Shown: piece after piece, positions 12,310-12,776 of the stretch
Numbering within the stretch: the first letter of the stretch is position 1
How the letters are laid out: the number at the start of each line of letters is the position of its first letter
Assembly (NCBI GenBank): GCA_030039105.1
Contig: JASHQO010000404.1
Location: forward strand, 1 to 12,776
DNA: 12,776 nucleotides
Direction of reading: 5' to 3'
Source of the DNA: Xanthobacteraceae bacterium
Lineage (GTDB): Bacteria > Pseudomonadota > Alphaproteobacteria > Rhizobiales > Xanthobacteraceae
Notes under the pieces: model-generated
Told to the model about the DNA's origin: nothing
What the model saw: only the letters and a program-made list of their open reading frames with translations
The model's database searches: none
Position numbers and translations under genes: made by a program

Positions 12310-12776
12310 TCAGCGGATGAGCTTCAGCCACTCGTCCTCGGTCAATACCTTGACGCCGAGGTTTTTGGCATTGGCGAGCTTTGAGCCGGCACCTGGGCCG
12401 GCGACCACGTAGTCGGTCTTCTTCGACACCGACCCGGACACCTTGGCGCCGAGCCGCTCGGCGGACGCCTTGGCTTCGTCGCGGGTCATTTGCTCCAGAG
12501 TGCCGGTGAACACCACGGTCTTGCCGGCGACGGCGGAATCGGCGCGCGGCCTTTCGGCGTCGCCGATATCCACCTGCCTGGCGAGATTTTCGACGCGCTT
12601 GCGATTGTGCGCCTCGGCGAAATAGTCGCGCAGGCTGTCGATCACGGTATCGCCGATCTGATCGAGCGCATCCATCTCGGCGCGGGTTTCGGCGTCGTCC
12701 TTGGCGAGCTTGAGGCAGGCGTCGTGAAACGCCGCCCAGTTGCCGTAGCCGCGCGCCAGCGCCACCGCCGTGGTCT
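12310..12776 (-). CDS. ligA: NAD-dependent DNA ligase, C-terminal part (5' end outside window)
   Basis: The visible 155 residues are the C-terminal end of LigA, which seals nicks in replication and repair using NAD+. A helix-hairpin-helix-like segment (MDALDQIGDTVIDSLRDYFA) precedes the BRCT domain: GKTVVFTGTLEQMTRDEAKA, then the LGAKVSGSVSKKTDYVVAGPGAGSK region with the conserved Gly and Lys residues, and an ending TEDEWLKLI. The stop is at 12310-12312. Adenylation, OB-fold and zinc-finger regions lie beyond 12776. The GTG near 12765 is internal: the frame continues to the window edge as TTAVALARGYG. It converges on the DUF3309 gene across a palindromic repeat. Confidence 0.96.
   Translation of the reverse strand, partial: TTAVALARGYGNWAAFHDACLKLAKDDAETRAEMDALDQIGDTVIDSLRDYFAEAHNRKRVENLARQVDIGDAERPRADSAVAGKTVVFTGTLEQMTRDEAKASAERLGAKVSGSVSKKTDYVVAGPGAGSKLANAKNLGVKVLTEDEWLKLIR

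Overview
The window looks like a chromosomal segment of a high-GC alphaproteobacterium, most likely order Hyphomicrobiales near Bradyrhizobium, Rhodopseudomonas or Pseudolabrys. This rests on strong G/C third-position bias, DUF29 and DUF3309 proteins, a 49-residue Arg/Lys-rich small protein of a type I recall from Bradyrhizobium-like genomes, palindromic intergenic repeats of the kind common in that group, and a housekeeping set (uvrD, prmA, aminopeptidase P, ligA) that I recall lying near one another in such genomes. No database search was possible, so the taxonomy is inference.

Left region (1-3560, mostly + strand): the 3' part of a UvrD/PcrA-type helicase, a DUF29 protein whose best-looking ATG start is cut by an in-frame TAG, a 49-aa basic protein, a REP-like hairpin, a secreted L,D-transpeptidase with a duplicated signal-peptide core and a long Tyr/Gln/Pro tail, a stem-loop terminator, a secreted GlcG/HbpS-family protein, and a perfect 12-bp hairpin before the convergent genes. 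Next (3560-5387, - strand) come an exported Bug/TctC-type solute-binding protein and, downstream of it, an exported SAM-dependent methyltransferase.

Centre (5489-9128): a complete, apparently recent 3.64-kb transposon. It has 25-bp terminal inverted repeats (24/25 identical) and an 8-bp target duplication ATATCTTC. It carries one IS1-family-like transposase and four passenger genes. A - strand run encodes an unrecognised 225-aa protein, then, 8 nt later, an XRE-helix-turn-helix/ImmA-IrrE metallopeptidase, then the transposase. A small basic protein (- strand) and a cysteine-containing membrane protein (+ strand) diverge near the right end. The cargo is clearly richer in A/T than the flanks. 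The XRE-ImmA gene with its unknown partner has the layout of a toxin-antitoxin or defence module, and is the most interesting content of the window.

Right region (9204-12776): prmA, aminopeptidase P, a 51-aa DUF3309 membrane peptide too short to be found by a length-filtered gene search, a degenerate palindromic repeat, and the C-terminal BRCT end of ligA on the - strand. The transposon lies in the intergenic space between the divergent Bug-protein gene and prmA, 67 bp before the prmA start. It therefore probably separates prmA from upstream promoter DNA without breaking a gene.
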